Of a stretch of DNA of 64,000 bases, positions 56,038-64,000 are shown piece after piece; positions within the stretch are counted from its first letter, which is position 1; each line of letters opens with the position of its first letter. This DNA is from Oscillatoria sp. CS-180 (GTDB lineage Bacteria > Cyanobacteriota > Cyanobacteriia > Phormidesmidales > Phormidesmidaceae). The notes beneath the pieces are model-generated. The model was not told where the DNA came from, made no database searches, and saw nothing but the letters and a program-made list of their open reading frames with translations. Location: NCBI RefSeq assembly GCF_028330965.1, contig NZ_JAQMUB010000092.1, positions 62,001 to 126,000 on the forward strand. Reading direction: 5' to 3'. A program made the position numbers and the translations under genes.

Positions 56038-56274
56038 GAGGTCGCTGGCTTGCCAGGGCGATTTCACCAAAAACTGTTGTAGGGATTGCGCATTGGGTAA
56101 TCCGGTAACCTTCGCAATGGCCGGTAGCGATTTGCGTTTGAGCTCGGAAATCAGGCCCAAATGCAAATGCTTAAACGCCTCGAACGCTCTCACTTCGACA
56201 AACAAGTCTTGGTAACCAGCACAATATCCGTCAACGAACCCGACTGTCGGCTGGGCTGTACGGGGCGCTACCAT
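56038..56274 (-). pseudogene. IS701-family transposase N-terminal fragment
   Basis: The first 79 codons encode the family's standard start: APRTAQPTVGFVDGYCAGYQ, FEAFKHLHLGLISELKRKSL, PAIAKVTGLPNAQ and SPWQASDL. The sequence then diverges at once into unrelated text, so the rest of the transposase, including the DDE catalytic part, is gone. It is convergent with the hydrolase-like gene and next to a truncated family A repeat. Confidence 0.8.
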
Positions 56275-56335
56275 CGGCTCTGCCTAATTCTCAGCCCTGA
56301 CATCTTGATTTATCTGCTGCCAGAGTCATTGAAGA

Positions 56336-56390
56336 GCGCTAAGCACCTCAGATGCTATTGAGCGCAAAAGTTCAGAGGGCTAAAGCTATA
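56336..56390 (-). repeat. truncated family A element
   Basis: Only the half from GCGCTAAGCACCTCAGATGC to GGGCTAAAGCTATA remains. It lies between the transposase remnant and the pentapeptide gene, marking this gap as a hot spot for small insertions. Confidence 0.65.
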
Positions 56391-56483
56391 CTTCGCTGAG
56401 CCCTTTTCAAAAATCCTTTGGGAGACCTTGAGATGGTTCACCAGGATGGGAGAATAGACAAGTATTACACTCAGGAAGTTGGC

Positions 56484-57041
56484 ATGAAGCACCCTCTACT
56501 TGCACTATGTCTTGCAGTTCTACTGTGGTTAGGACTGTCTCAGCCAAGTTGGGCAGCTATTCAAGAAGACATTGATTTACTGATTGACACCAATGAATGC
56601 CCGGTCTGCATTCTTGACAAGGCCGATCTGAGCGGGTTAGATCTCAACGGCGCGAATCTTAAAATTGCAACTCTGACGGGCGCCAACTTAAGTAATGCTG
56701 ATTTAACTCGCTCTAACTTGGTGCTGGCTTATATGGATGACATCAACCTGAGCGGTGCCATTTTGAAAGAGGCACAAATGAATGGAGCACAACTCTCGAA
56801 GGCTAATCTTTCAGGGGCTGATCTCAGCGGAGTTGAAATGACGCAGGCAAATCTGCTGAATGCTAATCTATCTAACGCCAATTTAGAAGGCGCCATCATG
56901 CTGGCTGTCAAGCTTGGTGAAGCCAACCTCAAAGGAGCCAATCTGAAGGACGCTAACCTTAGAGGCGTCAATCGCAGCATGGTCTTGTTCTGCAATACAA
57001 CGATGCCCGACGGCTCAATTGAGAATAGGAATTGCGACTAA
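56484..57041 (+). CDS. secreted pentapeptide-repeat protein
   Basis: 185 residues from the ATG at 56484 (AGGA twelve bases ahead). A signal peptide (KHPLLALCLAVLLWLGLS to WAA) precedes an acidic segment with a Cys-x-x-Cys pair (TNECPVCILDKADLSG) and then a run of A(D/N)LxX pentapeptide repeats (about 45-165) forming a beta-helix. The tail has a further Cys pair (MVLFCNTTMPDGS, ENRNC). Exported pentapeptide proteins occur in thylakoid lumen and periplasm; the role is unknown. Confidence 0.8.
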   Translation: MKHPLLALCLAVLLWLGLSQPSWAAIQEDIDLLIDTNECPVCILDKADLSGLDLNGANLKIATLTGANLSNADLTRSNLVLAYMDDINLSGAILKEAQMNGAQLSKANLSGADLSGVEMTQANLLNANLSNANLEGAIMLAVKLGEANLKGANLKDANLRGVNRSMVLFCNTTMPDGSIENRNCD

Positions 57042-57064
57042 GCGCCATCCGATGGCCTTTGGCT

Positions 57065-58705
57065 CTACTCTTTATAAGAGATTTCCGAATTACGCTTCTG
57101 TTCCTTGCGGTTGCGGAGATTTTGAGCCTTTGTCTTTAAATCTTTGAAAAAGTCAGTCTCAACAATTTCGCGAACTTCACGGCTTTTGCGCGATTCATCG
57201 ATTTCAATTTTCAGCGCTTGCAGCTGCTGCTTGAGTTTTTGCTCACGAGCGTACACCTCTTTTGCCATCGTCTTGAAAACTCGTGACAGCTTGCCGAGTT
57301 CGTCATGACGCTTCGCGGTTTTGTCTAACGAGATGAGGGTGAAGTTACCTGATTCGATCGCCTCAGCGGCATCGCTAATAACTGTAATGGGCTTGGTGAT
57401 AGCACGATCGCTCAACCAGACTACGGCCACAGCGCCAAGCCCCAGAAAGAGGGCGATCGCAATGAGTAAGCGCTGTTTACTGGTGTTGATGCGCTGCAAA
57501 AACTCAGACTCAGGCATAACAGTGCCAACGACCCATTGCAACTGCCCTGATGAATCGAGATTCAAAGATTTAAGCGCAACGTAGTATCGCTGTTGAGTTT
57601 CTGGATCGTAGAACGAGGTCTTTTGCAACCCTATTATCTCGTCTAGAGCAATCTCATTGGCAATGATCGATTTATGAGCAACTTGTAGAACAGGATCATC
57701 AACTTCAGCAATAGGCATCAAATCAACGTCAGCCCTCACAGACTCGCCGACAAAGGTATCTGCAAGCGCTTCGGGATTGCTGGAAGCGACCAAAAATCCC
57801 TCGGGGTCAACGATGAAGACTGCTCCATCTCCTGAGTCTTTGAGGTCTTTCAAGTATTGAGAAATTTGCTGTAATTCAAATGAAATGCTGATAACCCCTC
57901 GAATGGTTTCATCCCCGAGTGGCTGATAAGTGGTGGCAGCATCCAAGCCAACCGCCCTGCCTGTTTTGAACACATAGAGATCCGTCCAAACATTTTGACC
58001 AGGATTGCCAAGAGCAGCTTGATAGAAAGGCCGAATCGGAGCGTAGTAGGCTTCAGGTCGTACAGTTTCCTCTACTTTCTCCCAGCGCCTATCAGTTGGG
58101 TAGAAATCGTAGGTTGTAACTGTTTTTTCAGCCGCTTCAAAACCTGCATTCCACTCTCCAGTAACCGCTGCTCGTTCAGCTCTACTTTCGCGGGCGGTCT
58201 GACGCTCCGCTAAAGCACTGCCTGGATCACCGACCTCTCCCAAATTAGAATCCCACTGTCGCTGAATCAAGTTGTAGCGCCCATCCGGTCGACGCTGAAC
58301 ACCAAGATAGTCACCATTGGCGAAGGCAAATTGCACCCACGTGAAATTTGCATGGGCTTGCAGCATGTTCAGGTAAAATCGACCTTGCGAAACAGGCTCA
58401 TCAAGCTGAATGAGTTCGTCATCTAAGCTGCTACGAATCAGCTGTTTGGAAGCTAGGATGTCTTCGAAGAGATTTTTGACTTCATTTTCGGTTCCCCGCA
58501 TCAACTCACTATTGAGCTGCTCTACCATGTCGTTGACATTCTGCTGTGAGGTATAGACCCAGGGAAAATGAACAATTGCCGCGATCGCACTTACCGTCAG
58601 CAACATCATGCCAGTGATCTTAGCTTTAAGGCTAAGACCTAGTTTGTCCTCAAGAGTAAAATCTTGCTCAGTTGGAGAAGATCTGGACTTAAATAGGGGA
58701 CTCAT
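57065..58705 (-). CDS. Cache-HAMP membrane protein without output domain
   Basis: 546 residues: first membrane span (about 27-50), a large extracellular double-Cache-type domain (about 70-385, including the VISISFELQQISQYLKDLKD and VFIVDPEGFLVASSNPEAL blocks), second span (about 395-415), HAMP (about 416-475, ITVISDAAEAIESGNF) and a coiled coil ending REIVETDFFKDLKTKAQNLR. There is no kinase, cyclase or methyl-accepting domain. The REIVETDFFKDL tail looks conserved, so the coiled coil probably passes the signal to another protein. It is a single gene. Confidence 0.8.
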   Translation of the reverse strand: MSPLFKSRSSPTEQDFTLEDKLGLSLKAKITGMMLLTVSAIAAIVHFPWVYTSQQNVNDMVEQLNSELMRGTENEVKNLFEDILASKQLIRSSLDDELIQLDEPVSQGRFYLNMLQAHANFTWVQFAFANGDYLGVQRRPDGRYNLIQRQWDSNLGEVGDPGSALAERQTARESRAERAAVTGEWNAGFEAAEKTVTTYDFYPTDRRWEKVEETVRPEAYYAPIRPFYQAALGNPGQNVWTDLYVFKTGRAVGLDAATTYQPLGDETIRGVISISFELQQISQYLKDLKDSGDGAVFIVDPEGFLVASSNPEALADTFVGESVRADVDLMPIAEVDDPVLQVAHKSIIANEIALDEIIGLQKTSFYDPETQQRYYVALKSLNLDSSGQLQWVVGTVMPESEFLQRINTSKQRLLIAIALFLGLGAVAVVWLSDRAITKPITVISDAAEAIESGNFTLISLDKTAKRHDELGKLSRVFKTMAKEVYAREQKLKQQLQALKIEIDESRKSREVREIVETDFFKDLKTKAQNLRNRKEQKRNSEISYKE

Positions 58706-59466
58706 TCGGCAACAGATGGATTATTCATACGGACAATTCGTTCACAACTGGCTGTCACCAATACAGCCGAAACGGCTTAAGTGCCAGGTATAAATCCTGC
58801 ACAGTAGATTATTCGGACAGATATTAAGATCTTGTTAGTAGGTAATCAGAGGCCGTTCTTAGCCCCTATCTTTCCCACGAGGCATCCTTAAAACAGGAAA
58901 GCCTGTTAAATCTTAGCTGACAATACCCATATGTACGGTTGAACGGCGGATATTCCGTTCAATAATTCACATCAACTTAGTTAAATTTTTAGGGGTGTTT
59001 ATAAACCAGCCTCACTTTAGAGATAAGTAGATTATCTGAGTTAGATAGATGCCCTGTTGCAGCTCTTTTGTCAGAGACGGGATGACTCGTGGAACTGAAT
59101 CCTAAAAATCCTATGACATCGTGCCCTGTGGTCTAAGGATGAAATTTATTTGTCTGAAGTCCAGCATATCTTTTCAGCGTTTATACCGCGAGTATTTTGC
59201 ATTTAATCATAAGCCAATAGCCGTACTTATCCGACCAATCAGGGCAACTTGTCTACACTCGATTGTCTTCTCTAAACTATTGAACTTGTTCACCAAGCCG
59301 TTTCTCGTATCTTGGCAGATCGACTCGCTCAGGCCGTTGCAGGCGTTGAGAAACTCATGTTGCTTCAATGGCGACGATCAACATCATTGTCTAGAACAAT
59401 CGTCAAAACAAATTTTCCCTTCATGACGTGAGTGATTTTGCCGCATAAGATAGCGGTATCTGAAAC
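58706..59466. other. long gene-poor region with an inverted repeat
   Basis: About 760 bases with no convincing gene; a 101-codon frame at 59121 has no family character and poor codon pattern. One clear feature is TTGAACGG...CCGTTCAA at 58939-58962 with an 8-base spacer, an operator-like dyad about 234 bases ahead of the Cache-HAMP gene start. The rest is AT-rich. Confidence 0.5.
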
Positions 59467-59569
59467 TATAGTCTGACCGTCTAGGCTTGTACACCCAGTA
59501 GCATCCGGGTGCTTAGCGCATCGCTAGATGGCTCGCCGTTTTGTCCTAAAGAAACTGGCGACGGCTATA
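59467..59569 (+). repeat. family A miniature element
   Basis: 103 bases from TATAGTCTGACCGTCTAGGC to AACTGGCGACGGCTATA. It is one of the most complete copies, with the internal GCATCCGGGTGCTTAGCGCA. It lies 27 bases ahead of the methyltransferase ATG, so it probably forms part of that gene's leader. Confidence 0.8.
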
Positions 59570-59595
59570 ATCGTCCTCCATTTCCCCCAAACATT

Positions 59596-60537
59596 ATGGA
59601 TACTCAGTGCTTGACGATTGCTGGTCTCGAAGTTCGATTGGCACATCATCCTCAAGTGTGGTCCCCTCTGAGCGCGATTGAAATGATGTCGTTTCTAGTC
59701 GAAAATGACCTCTTGGTCAATTTGAAGCAGCGTCGCGTTCTCGATTTTGGTACAGGGTCAGGTATTGTCGGAATCGTCTGTGGTCTGCTGGGTGCAGCTC
59801 CCTTAGTTTTAAGTGATTATTCAAAAGTTGCCGCAGACATGGCGGTGCAAAATGCCCAGCTCAACAAACTATTTCAGGTTCAAGGCGTTCAAAGCGATCG
59901 CTTTGCCCAAATTCCTACTCAGCCCTATGACTTAATCATCAGCAACCCCCCCGTACAGCCGTGGCTATTCACCGACTTGGATTGTCCCAGCACGCGCGAG
60001 AAAGCGGCTGCTTGGAATGAAGCTGGAGCTGACGGTCGCTTGGTTTTAGATGCCTTACTCAAAACAGCTCAGTCCTATTTGGTTACAGGGGGACAGCTGA
60101 TTACCTCCGCCTCGTCTCGTCATGGACAGCGGCAGACCGTTCACCTGCTGAACACCTTTTGGCCTAATCGCTGGCAGCAAATTTATGCTTCTGAACACGC
60201 CATCCTGCCCGACTATCATGGTCCCTACATTCCTATGTGGCAGCGGTTACAGGCTTTGGATGGCGATCTGCGAATTTATCAAATGGACGATCGCGGTCGC
60301 CGATTTGCTAAGCAAGCCGATGCCCACGGACAACCTATTATCATCACCACCCTAGACATTGACGAACGATCACAGCCCGTTCTTCTATACCCCGAAGACG
60401 AAGCAATTTGGTCTGCCAAAACGCCAGACGGACAGGAGCTAGTCCAACTTTCTTCTGAAGACAATCGCCTACCTGGTCCCGCCATCAACCAGCACTGGTA
60501 CTACGAATACTATCTATTCCAAGCCTTTGCCCCATAG
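59596..60537 (+). CDS. small-molecule or RNA/protein N-methyltransferase (NPP motif)
   Basis: 313 residues from MDTQCLTIAGLEVRLAHHPQ at 59596; the frame extends into the upstream repeat, but that part is repeat, not protein. The Rossmann methyltransferase core has VLDFGTGSGIVGIVCGLLGA (motif I), DYSKVAADMAV and YDLIISNPPVQPW (the NPP motif seen in PrmC, RsmC and RlmG types). The C-terminal 90 residues are a beta-rich extension. The substrate is not settled by sequence. Confidence 0.75.
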   Translation: MDTQCLTIAGLEVRLAHHPQVWSPLSAIEMMSFLVENDLLVNLKQRRVLDFGTGSGIVGIVCGLLGAAPLVLSDYSKVAADMAVQNAQLNKLFQVQGVQSDRFAQIPTQPYDLIISNPPVQPWLFTDLDCPSTREKAAAWNEAGADGRLVLDALLKTAQSYLVTGGQLITSASSRHGQRQTVHLLNTFWPNRWQQIYASEHAILPDYHGPYIPMWQRLQALDGDLRIYQMDDRGRRFAKQADAHGQPIIITTLDIDERSQPVLLYPEDEAIWSAKTPDGQELVQLSSEDNRLPGPAINQHWYYEYYLFQAFAP

Positions 60538-60542
60538 GGGTA

Positions 60543-60580
60543 GGAACGCGATACCCGTGTGGGAACGGTATATCGCGTCC
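60543..60580. terminator. hairpin between convergent methyltransferase and glmM
   Basis: GGAACGCGATACCCGT and ACGGTATATCGCGTCC pair strongly with a short bulge around a six-base loop. It lies in the 58-base gap between convergent genes and could terminate both. Confidence 0.65.
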
Positions 60581-60595
60581 CCACATCCCACAGCA

Positions 60596-62038
60596 CTAAC
60601 TTGCCAGGTTGACCTGCACAACATCTGCAATGTGATCCGTCCAGCGATCAACTACTGATCGCTGCTCAGCTTCAACCATCACGCGAATCAGCGGCTCGGT
60701 CCCCGAAGGTCGCACGAGCACGCGGCCCGTACTCCCCATGTCTGCTTCGGCCTGAGCGATCGCCTGCATTACGAGATCACAGGTTTGCCAATTCTTGCGG
60801 CGATCGCGGTCCTCTACCCGCACATTCTTCAGCCGCTGGGGGTACGTTTGGAAGCTCTGATCCACCAAGGCTGCCAAAGACCCGCCAACCTGCTGCACCA
60901 GATTAGCCAGATGCAGGGCTGTAAGAATGCCATCTCCAGTAAGGCTGTAGTGATGACACAGAATATGTCCCGACTGCTCACCTCCTAACATGGCTCCCCG
61001 CTGGACCATCTCAGCATAAACATGCTGGTCACCCACCTTGGTTCTCAATAGGGAACCGCCGAGCGCCTGCCAAGCTCTTTCAAAGCCCAAATTCGCCATG
61101 ACAGTCGAAACAATCAGATCCTCAGGCAAACGCTGGGCTTCCTTCAGGGTTTTGCCCCAGAAATAAAGAATATAGTCGCCATCGACAACGCGACCTTGGG
61201 CATCGACGGCAATGACGCGATCAGCATCGCCATCAAAGGCAAATCCGATGTCAGCATTGTATTCGCGAATAGCCGCTTGCAAAGGAGCGAGATGGGTTGA
61301 ACCACAGTTGACGTTGATGCGATCGCCATCAGGCAGACCATGCAGTTCAACAACGTCTGCCGCTGTGTTGGCAAAAGCACGATTAGCAACACCAGCGGCT
61401 GCGCCCCAAGCCATATCTAAAACGACCTTTAACCCATTCAGATTGAGGCCAGGAAAAGGATCACGCAGACAATCAAGATACTTTTCGATTAGCTCGGGAC
61501 GAGTATGGCATTGTCCCCATGTAGAGTCGCCAATACAGTGGGGTATTCTCTGACCTCGGAGGGCTTGCTCAATGTCTTGCTGAATGTCGGCTGATAGCTT
61601 AGTGCCTTGTGGCCCAAAGAATTTGATGCCATTATCTTCTGGCGGATTATGGCTGGCTGAAATCATGATGCCGCCCATTGCACCAACAGCACTGCTTAGG
61701 TTAGCCACAGCCGCAGTAGGACACAGTCCCAAATTCCAAACCTCCAAACCAGCAGAGGTCAGCCCTGCAGCCAAGGCTGAGGCCAGCATATGACCCGAAT
61801 TGCGAGAATCCTGCCCTAGCAGAACAGGGCCCATCGTAGCGTAATGTTGTTTTAGAACTTGTCCTGCCCAATAGCCAATCTGTGTCGCTAAAGGCGCATT
61901 CAACAAATCTCCTGCTTTTCCACGGATCCCATCTGTTCCAAACAGTTGACTATTGGGTAACTCAAGGGAGTTCCAACCTAAACCAGAAGGCAACGACAAA
62001 CTCTGGCGACTGACTAGCCGCGCCGGGGAACTTACCAT
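60596..62038 (-). CDS. glmM: phosphoglucosamine mutase
   Basis: 480 residues. It converts glucosamine-6-phosphate to glucosamine-1-phosphate for UDP-GlcNAc, peptidoglycan and lipopolysaccharide. The start has [19 protein letters not shown]. The phosphoserine loop is [15 protein letters not shown], the metal site is FAFDGDADR, the sugar loop is GGEQSGHI and the phosphate loop near the end is [13 protein letters not shown]. The frame is complete and close to the usual 450-470 residues. It is convergent with the methyltransferase and separate from the genes upstream. Confidence 0.95.
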   Translation of the reverse strand: MVSSPARLVSRQSLSLPSGLGWNSLELPNSQLFGTDGIRGKAGDLLNAPLATQIGYWAGQVLKQHYATMGPVLLGQDSRNSGHMLASALAAGLTSAGLEVWNLGLCPTAAVANLSSAVGAMGGIMISASHNPPEDNGIKFFGPQGTKLSADIQQDIEQALRGQRIPHCIGDSTWGQCHTRPELIEKYLDCLRDPFPGLNLNGLKVVLDMAWGAAAGVANRAFANTAADVVELHGLPDGDRINVNCGSTHLAPLQAAIREYNADIGFAFDGDADRVIAVDAQGRVVDGDYILYFWGKTLKEAQRLPEDLIVSTVMANLGFERAWQALGGSLLRTKVGDQHVYAEMVQRGAMLGGEQSGHILCHHYSLTGDGILTALHLANLVQQVGGSLAALVDQSFQTYPQRLKNVRVEDRDRRKNWQTCDLVMQAIAQAEADMGSTGRVLVRPSGTEPLIRVMVEAEQRSVVDRWTDHIADVVQVNLAS

Positions 62039-62136
62039 ATAACTGACTCCTCACACACTCTCCAGTGGAGAATACCACCTTGGCTTAATAATTCGCATCA
62101 TCCTAGACCACTTAGCCGTAGCCGATTACTGATCCC

Positions 62137-62574
62137 ATGCCCCCCGATCCTCTTCAGCCCCATACGGTATCCCTACAAACCGGTATTGACCAATTCAATC
62201 AGGGAGAATTCTATGCCTGTCATGACACGTTAGAAGCCATCTGGATGGAAGCGGAGATCGCTGAAAAGCCTTTCTTTCAAGGCATTTTGCAACTAGCGGT
62301 AGCGCTCTATCATCTCAGAAACCAAAATTGGCGCGGGGCTGCTATTTTGCTGGGAGAGGGCATAAGCCGTTTGGAACCGTTTGAACCTCATTATCGAGAC
62401 GTTGATGTTACAAGTCTCTTGGACTGTGCCAGTCTTTGGTTAGAAACACTACACCAGCTAGGGGCAAATCAGGTGGAACTCCTAGCCGATGCCCTGGAAC
62501 GCACAAGCCAAGGCAAACCCGGTCGTGAAGAAACAGCTAATTTGCCGAAATGGGAAATTCAACCCGGTAACTAG
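62137..62574 (+). CDS. DUF309 family protein
   Basis: 145 residues of the helical DUF309 family: FNQGEFYACHDTLEAIWMEA with the conserved HDTLEAIW motif, KPFFQGILQLAVALYHL and NWRGAAILLGEGISRL. Family function is unknown; metal binding through the His/Glu motif has been suggested by the residues but not proved. It is divergent from glmM with a 98-base gap. Confidence 0.85.
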   Translation: MPPDPLQPHTVSLQTGIDQFNQGEFYACHDTLEAIWMEAEIAEKPFFQGILQLAVALYHLRNQNWRGAAILLGEGISRLEPFEPHYRDVDVTSLLDCASLWLETLHQLGANQVELLADALERTSQGKPGREETANLPKWEIQPGN

Positions 62575-62656
62575 GGGTATCTTTTTATTTGAATCACCTA
62601 AGTGTGAATAGAAATGGCAGAATCGAGCATTACTGCCACAAAAATTAATGGAACAT

Positions 62657-62674
62657 CCTCTATGCTCATAGAGG
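62657..62674. promoter_or_regulatory. 18-bp palindrome in the leader of the LptA-like gene
   Basis: CCTCTATG-CT-CATAGAGG, a near-perfect dyad 51 bases before the chosen ATG at 62725. It would form a short RNA hairpin or an operator; because the longer start at 62614 would translate through it, its presence slightly favours the later start. Confidence 0.4.
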
Positions 62675-62724
62675 AAACTAGCGACAATAGAAGAGCGTCT
62701 TTCATCAAAGCGGAAGAGACAGAC

Positions 62725-63294
62725 ATGGCTGAGCGGGCAACACGGTTAATGAATTTTGCTAGAGCACCCTTCCCGAAGCAGGTGCGATCGCGCCTCATGG
62801 CGATGACAGGAATTACTTTGGGCGTGATGATTGGGGCGATCGCTCACAACTCCATGCCAGTTGCCCAAGCTCAAACAGGAGAGCAGGGAACCATCACCCT
62901 GCGTGCTGATGTCCAGGAAGCCAACGCCATTACTGGCGTGATTACTGCCCGAGGAAATGTCCAGATTGAGTACCCAACTCGCTCTATCTATGCCACCTCT
63001 GCCCAAGCCCAATACTTCAGCGAAGAGAACCGCATGATTCTGAGCGGCAACGTGGTTGTTTTGCAAGAAGAAAATCGACTAGAAGCTGAAACAGTCACTT
63101 ACTTGATTGATGAGGGACGGTTTATTGCTCTGCCTCAGCCCAACGATCAGGTAGAAACGACCTATATTCTGCAGGGTGATGAAGGGACTACTGATCCCGC
63201 TCCCGCGACGGAATCAACTCCTGGTGCAGCTCAGCCTGAAGCGATCGCACTACCTGAACCGGATTCAGCCCTCAATATCTCCCCCATCGACTAA
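62725..63294 (+). CDS. LptA/OstA-like periplasmic protein
   Basis: 189 residues from the ATG at 62725 (GGAAGAG ahead); another in-frame ATG exists at 62614. A signal peptide ends near AQA (about residue 50). The mature part has the OstA-type beta-jellyroll repeats: NAITGVITARGNVQIEYP, SIYATSAQAQYFSEENRMIL and SGNVVVLQEENRLEAETVT. A Pro/Ala/Glu-rich C-terminal tail (about 155-189) is likely disordered. LptA proteins bridge lipopolysaccharide across the periplasm. The LptB-type ATPase gene follows on the same strand. Confidence 0.85.
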   Translation: MAERATRLMNFARAPFPKQVRSRLMAMTGITLGVMIGAIAHNSMPVAQAQTGEQGTITLRADVQEANAITGVITARGNVQIEYPTRSIYATSAQAQYFSEENRMILSGNVVVLQEENRLEAETVTYLIDEGRFIALPQPNDQVETTYILQGDEGTTDPAPATESTPGAAQPEAIALPEPDSALNISPID

Positions 63295-63619
63295 TACCAG
63301 CGCCATTTAAAGCGAAAAGGTCAAGCGAAAAGTCACAGGCTCCCCCATTTAACTCATTCAATCCGCTACGGCTAATACTCAGCAAAAAGAGCAGATACAT
63401 CAGAAAAGGTACGTATAAAGCATGTTGCAGATGCGGCTAACCAAGAAGTACTGAATGTACCAATATTTGAGCATCAGAGAGCTTCGAAGTTGTTGACCTC
63501 GCCGGCTGTGAGTTGAATTCGCTCTATGAGACCAACTCGTTTCGTTGGATTTAGCATGGGGGTAATACGCTTTGATAGAATCTGAGCCAAACCCCTGCTA
63601 GATCTCAGGCACAAATCCC
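63295..63619. other. intergenic region between lptA-like and lptB genes
   Basis: 325 bases with no gene seen and no repeat of the families found elsewhere in the window. Its length argues against a strict operon, so lptB may have its own promoter. Confidence 0.4.
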
Positions 63620-64000
63620 TTGAAAATTGTTTTAGAGAACGTTCAAAAGACTTATGGTAAACGTCAAGTTGTCCACCAAGTCAGCCTGTCAGTCGCACAG
63701 GGTGAAGTCGTTGGGTTGCTAGGACCCAATGGCGCCGGAAAAACAACAACGTTCTACATGGCTACAGGTTTAGAGAAACCCGATGGCGGACGTGTTTGGT
63801 TAGATAGCATTGATATTACTGATCTACCTATGCACCAGCGAGCCCGTTTGGGGATTGGGTATCTGGCTCAGGAAGCGAGTATTTTTCGGAACTTGTCCGT
63901 CAGCGATAATCTGCTTCTGGTGATGGAACAAACGAGCGTGCCGCCTAGTGAATATGACAATCGGCTGCGCGATCTTCTCAAAGAGTTTCGCCTTGAAACG
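63620..64000 (+). CDS. lptB: LPS export ABC ATPase LptB, cut by window end
   Basis: First 127 codons. The start appears to be TTG at 63620 (KIVLENVQKTYGKRQVVHQV follows). Walker A is GPNGAGKTTTFYMATGLEKP, and the Q-loop region is GIGYLAQEASIFRNLSVSDN, which matches LptB closely. LptB powers lipopolysaccharide extraction from the inner membrane with LptF/G. The signature and Walker B lie beyond the window. Confidence 0.9.
   Translation, partial: MKIVLENVQKTYGKRQVVHQVSLSVAQGEVVGLLGPNGAGKTTTFYMATGLEKPDGGRVWLDSIDITDLPMHQRARLGIGYLAQEASIFRNLSVSDNLLLVMEQTSVPPSEYDNRLRDLLKEFRLET

Noticed and set aside
59121-59426. 101-codon open frame in the gap before the methyltransferase
   Set aside because: No domain, uneven composition, many Cys and Ser, and no ribosome site; judged chance in a gene-poor stretch.
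59509-59595. N-terminal extension of the methyltransferase
   Set aside because: These codons are translated from the family A repeat and leader; the family start is at 59596.
1-64000. tRNA or rRNA genes
   Set aside because: I scanned the intergenic stretches by eye for T-loop and acceptor signatures and saw none; a tRNA search program would be decisive.
1-64000. GCGATCGC octamers as a repeat array
   Set aside because: They are the widespread HIP1 motif of cyanobacteria, scattered inside genes as well as between them, and are not a local element.

Overview
The window is cyanobacterial chromosome. Genes that only make sense in an oxygenic phototroph are petM, ycf39, ndhS, ftrV and ycf20. Other typical cyanobacterial content includes a SigC-type group 2 sigma factor, several pentapeptide-repeat proteins and very frequent GCGATCGC (HIP1) octamers. 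The many small interspersed repeats suggest a larger-genome lineage of the Leptolyngbya/Synechococcales kind, but I cannot name the species. I saw no rRNA, tRNA, CRISPR array or prophage.

Layout. 1-4.6 kb: an alpha/beta hydrolase cut by the window edge, an RDD-pentapeptide membrane protein, Ycf20 and a KDPG-type aldolase. 5.2-14 kb: an unknown protein, a DUF362 protein, a CatB-like acetyltransferase, SigC, GlcE, a small secreted cysteine protein, a glutathione S-transferase and a DUF4230 protein. 14-23.5 kb: CobA, an ABC exporter, a coiled-coil/EamA transporter, NdhS, an M48 protease, an orphan sugar-binding lipoprotein and PurT. 24-29.3 kb: a clean pilM-pilN-pilO-pilQ type IV pilus operon closed by a strong terminator. 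29.5-32.2 kb: HU, threonine-phosphate decarboxylase, small unknowns and FtrV. 32.3-38 kb: a gluconate permease/gluconokinase operon and an EF-G-like GTPase. 38-43 kb is the most accessory stretch: a TIR protein with a death-like adaptor domain, a BrkB protein, a sulfotransferase-like protein and a tyrosine recombinase. 43-44.4 kb: petM and ycf39. 45-53 kb: aldo/keto reductase and SDR genes beside a dead AraC regulator, small secreted proteins, a methyltransferase, a toxin-antitoxin pair and an intact AraC regulator divergent from a SnoaL-like protein. 53-57 kb: a ferric-reductase-like operon with two tiny membrane proteins and an atypical hydrolase, an IS701-type transposase stump and a secreted pentapeptide protein. 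57-64 kb: a Cache-HAMP protein without output domain, a methyltransferase, GlmM, a DUF309 protein, and an LptA-like/LptB pair cut by the window end.

Genes that work together: PilM/N/O/Q form the pilus alignment complex and outer-membrane secretin. GntP and GntK import and phosphorylate gluconate, and the aldolase at 3.9-4.5 kb could complete an Entner-Doudoroff route. LptA-like and LptB belong to lipopolysaccharide export. CobA and the CobD-like enzyme belong to the sirohaem/cobalamin branch. NdhS, PetM, Ycf39 and FtrV serve photosynthetic electron transport and its redox control.

The strongest unexplained structure lies between the genes. Three families of about 60-135 bp miniature elements with terminal inverted repeats recur in both orientations, sometimes nested or abutting, which gives a relative order of insertion. 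Other signals are a perfect 38-bp palindrome at 4657-4694, an AraC gene killed by two single-codon stops, and inverted repeats ahead of the pil and gluconate operons.
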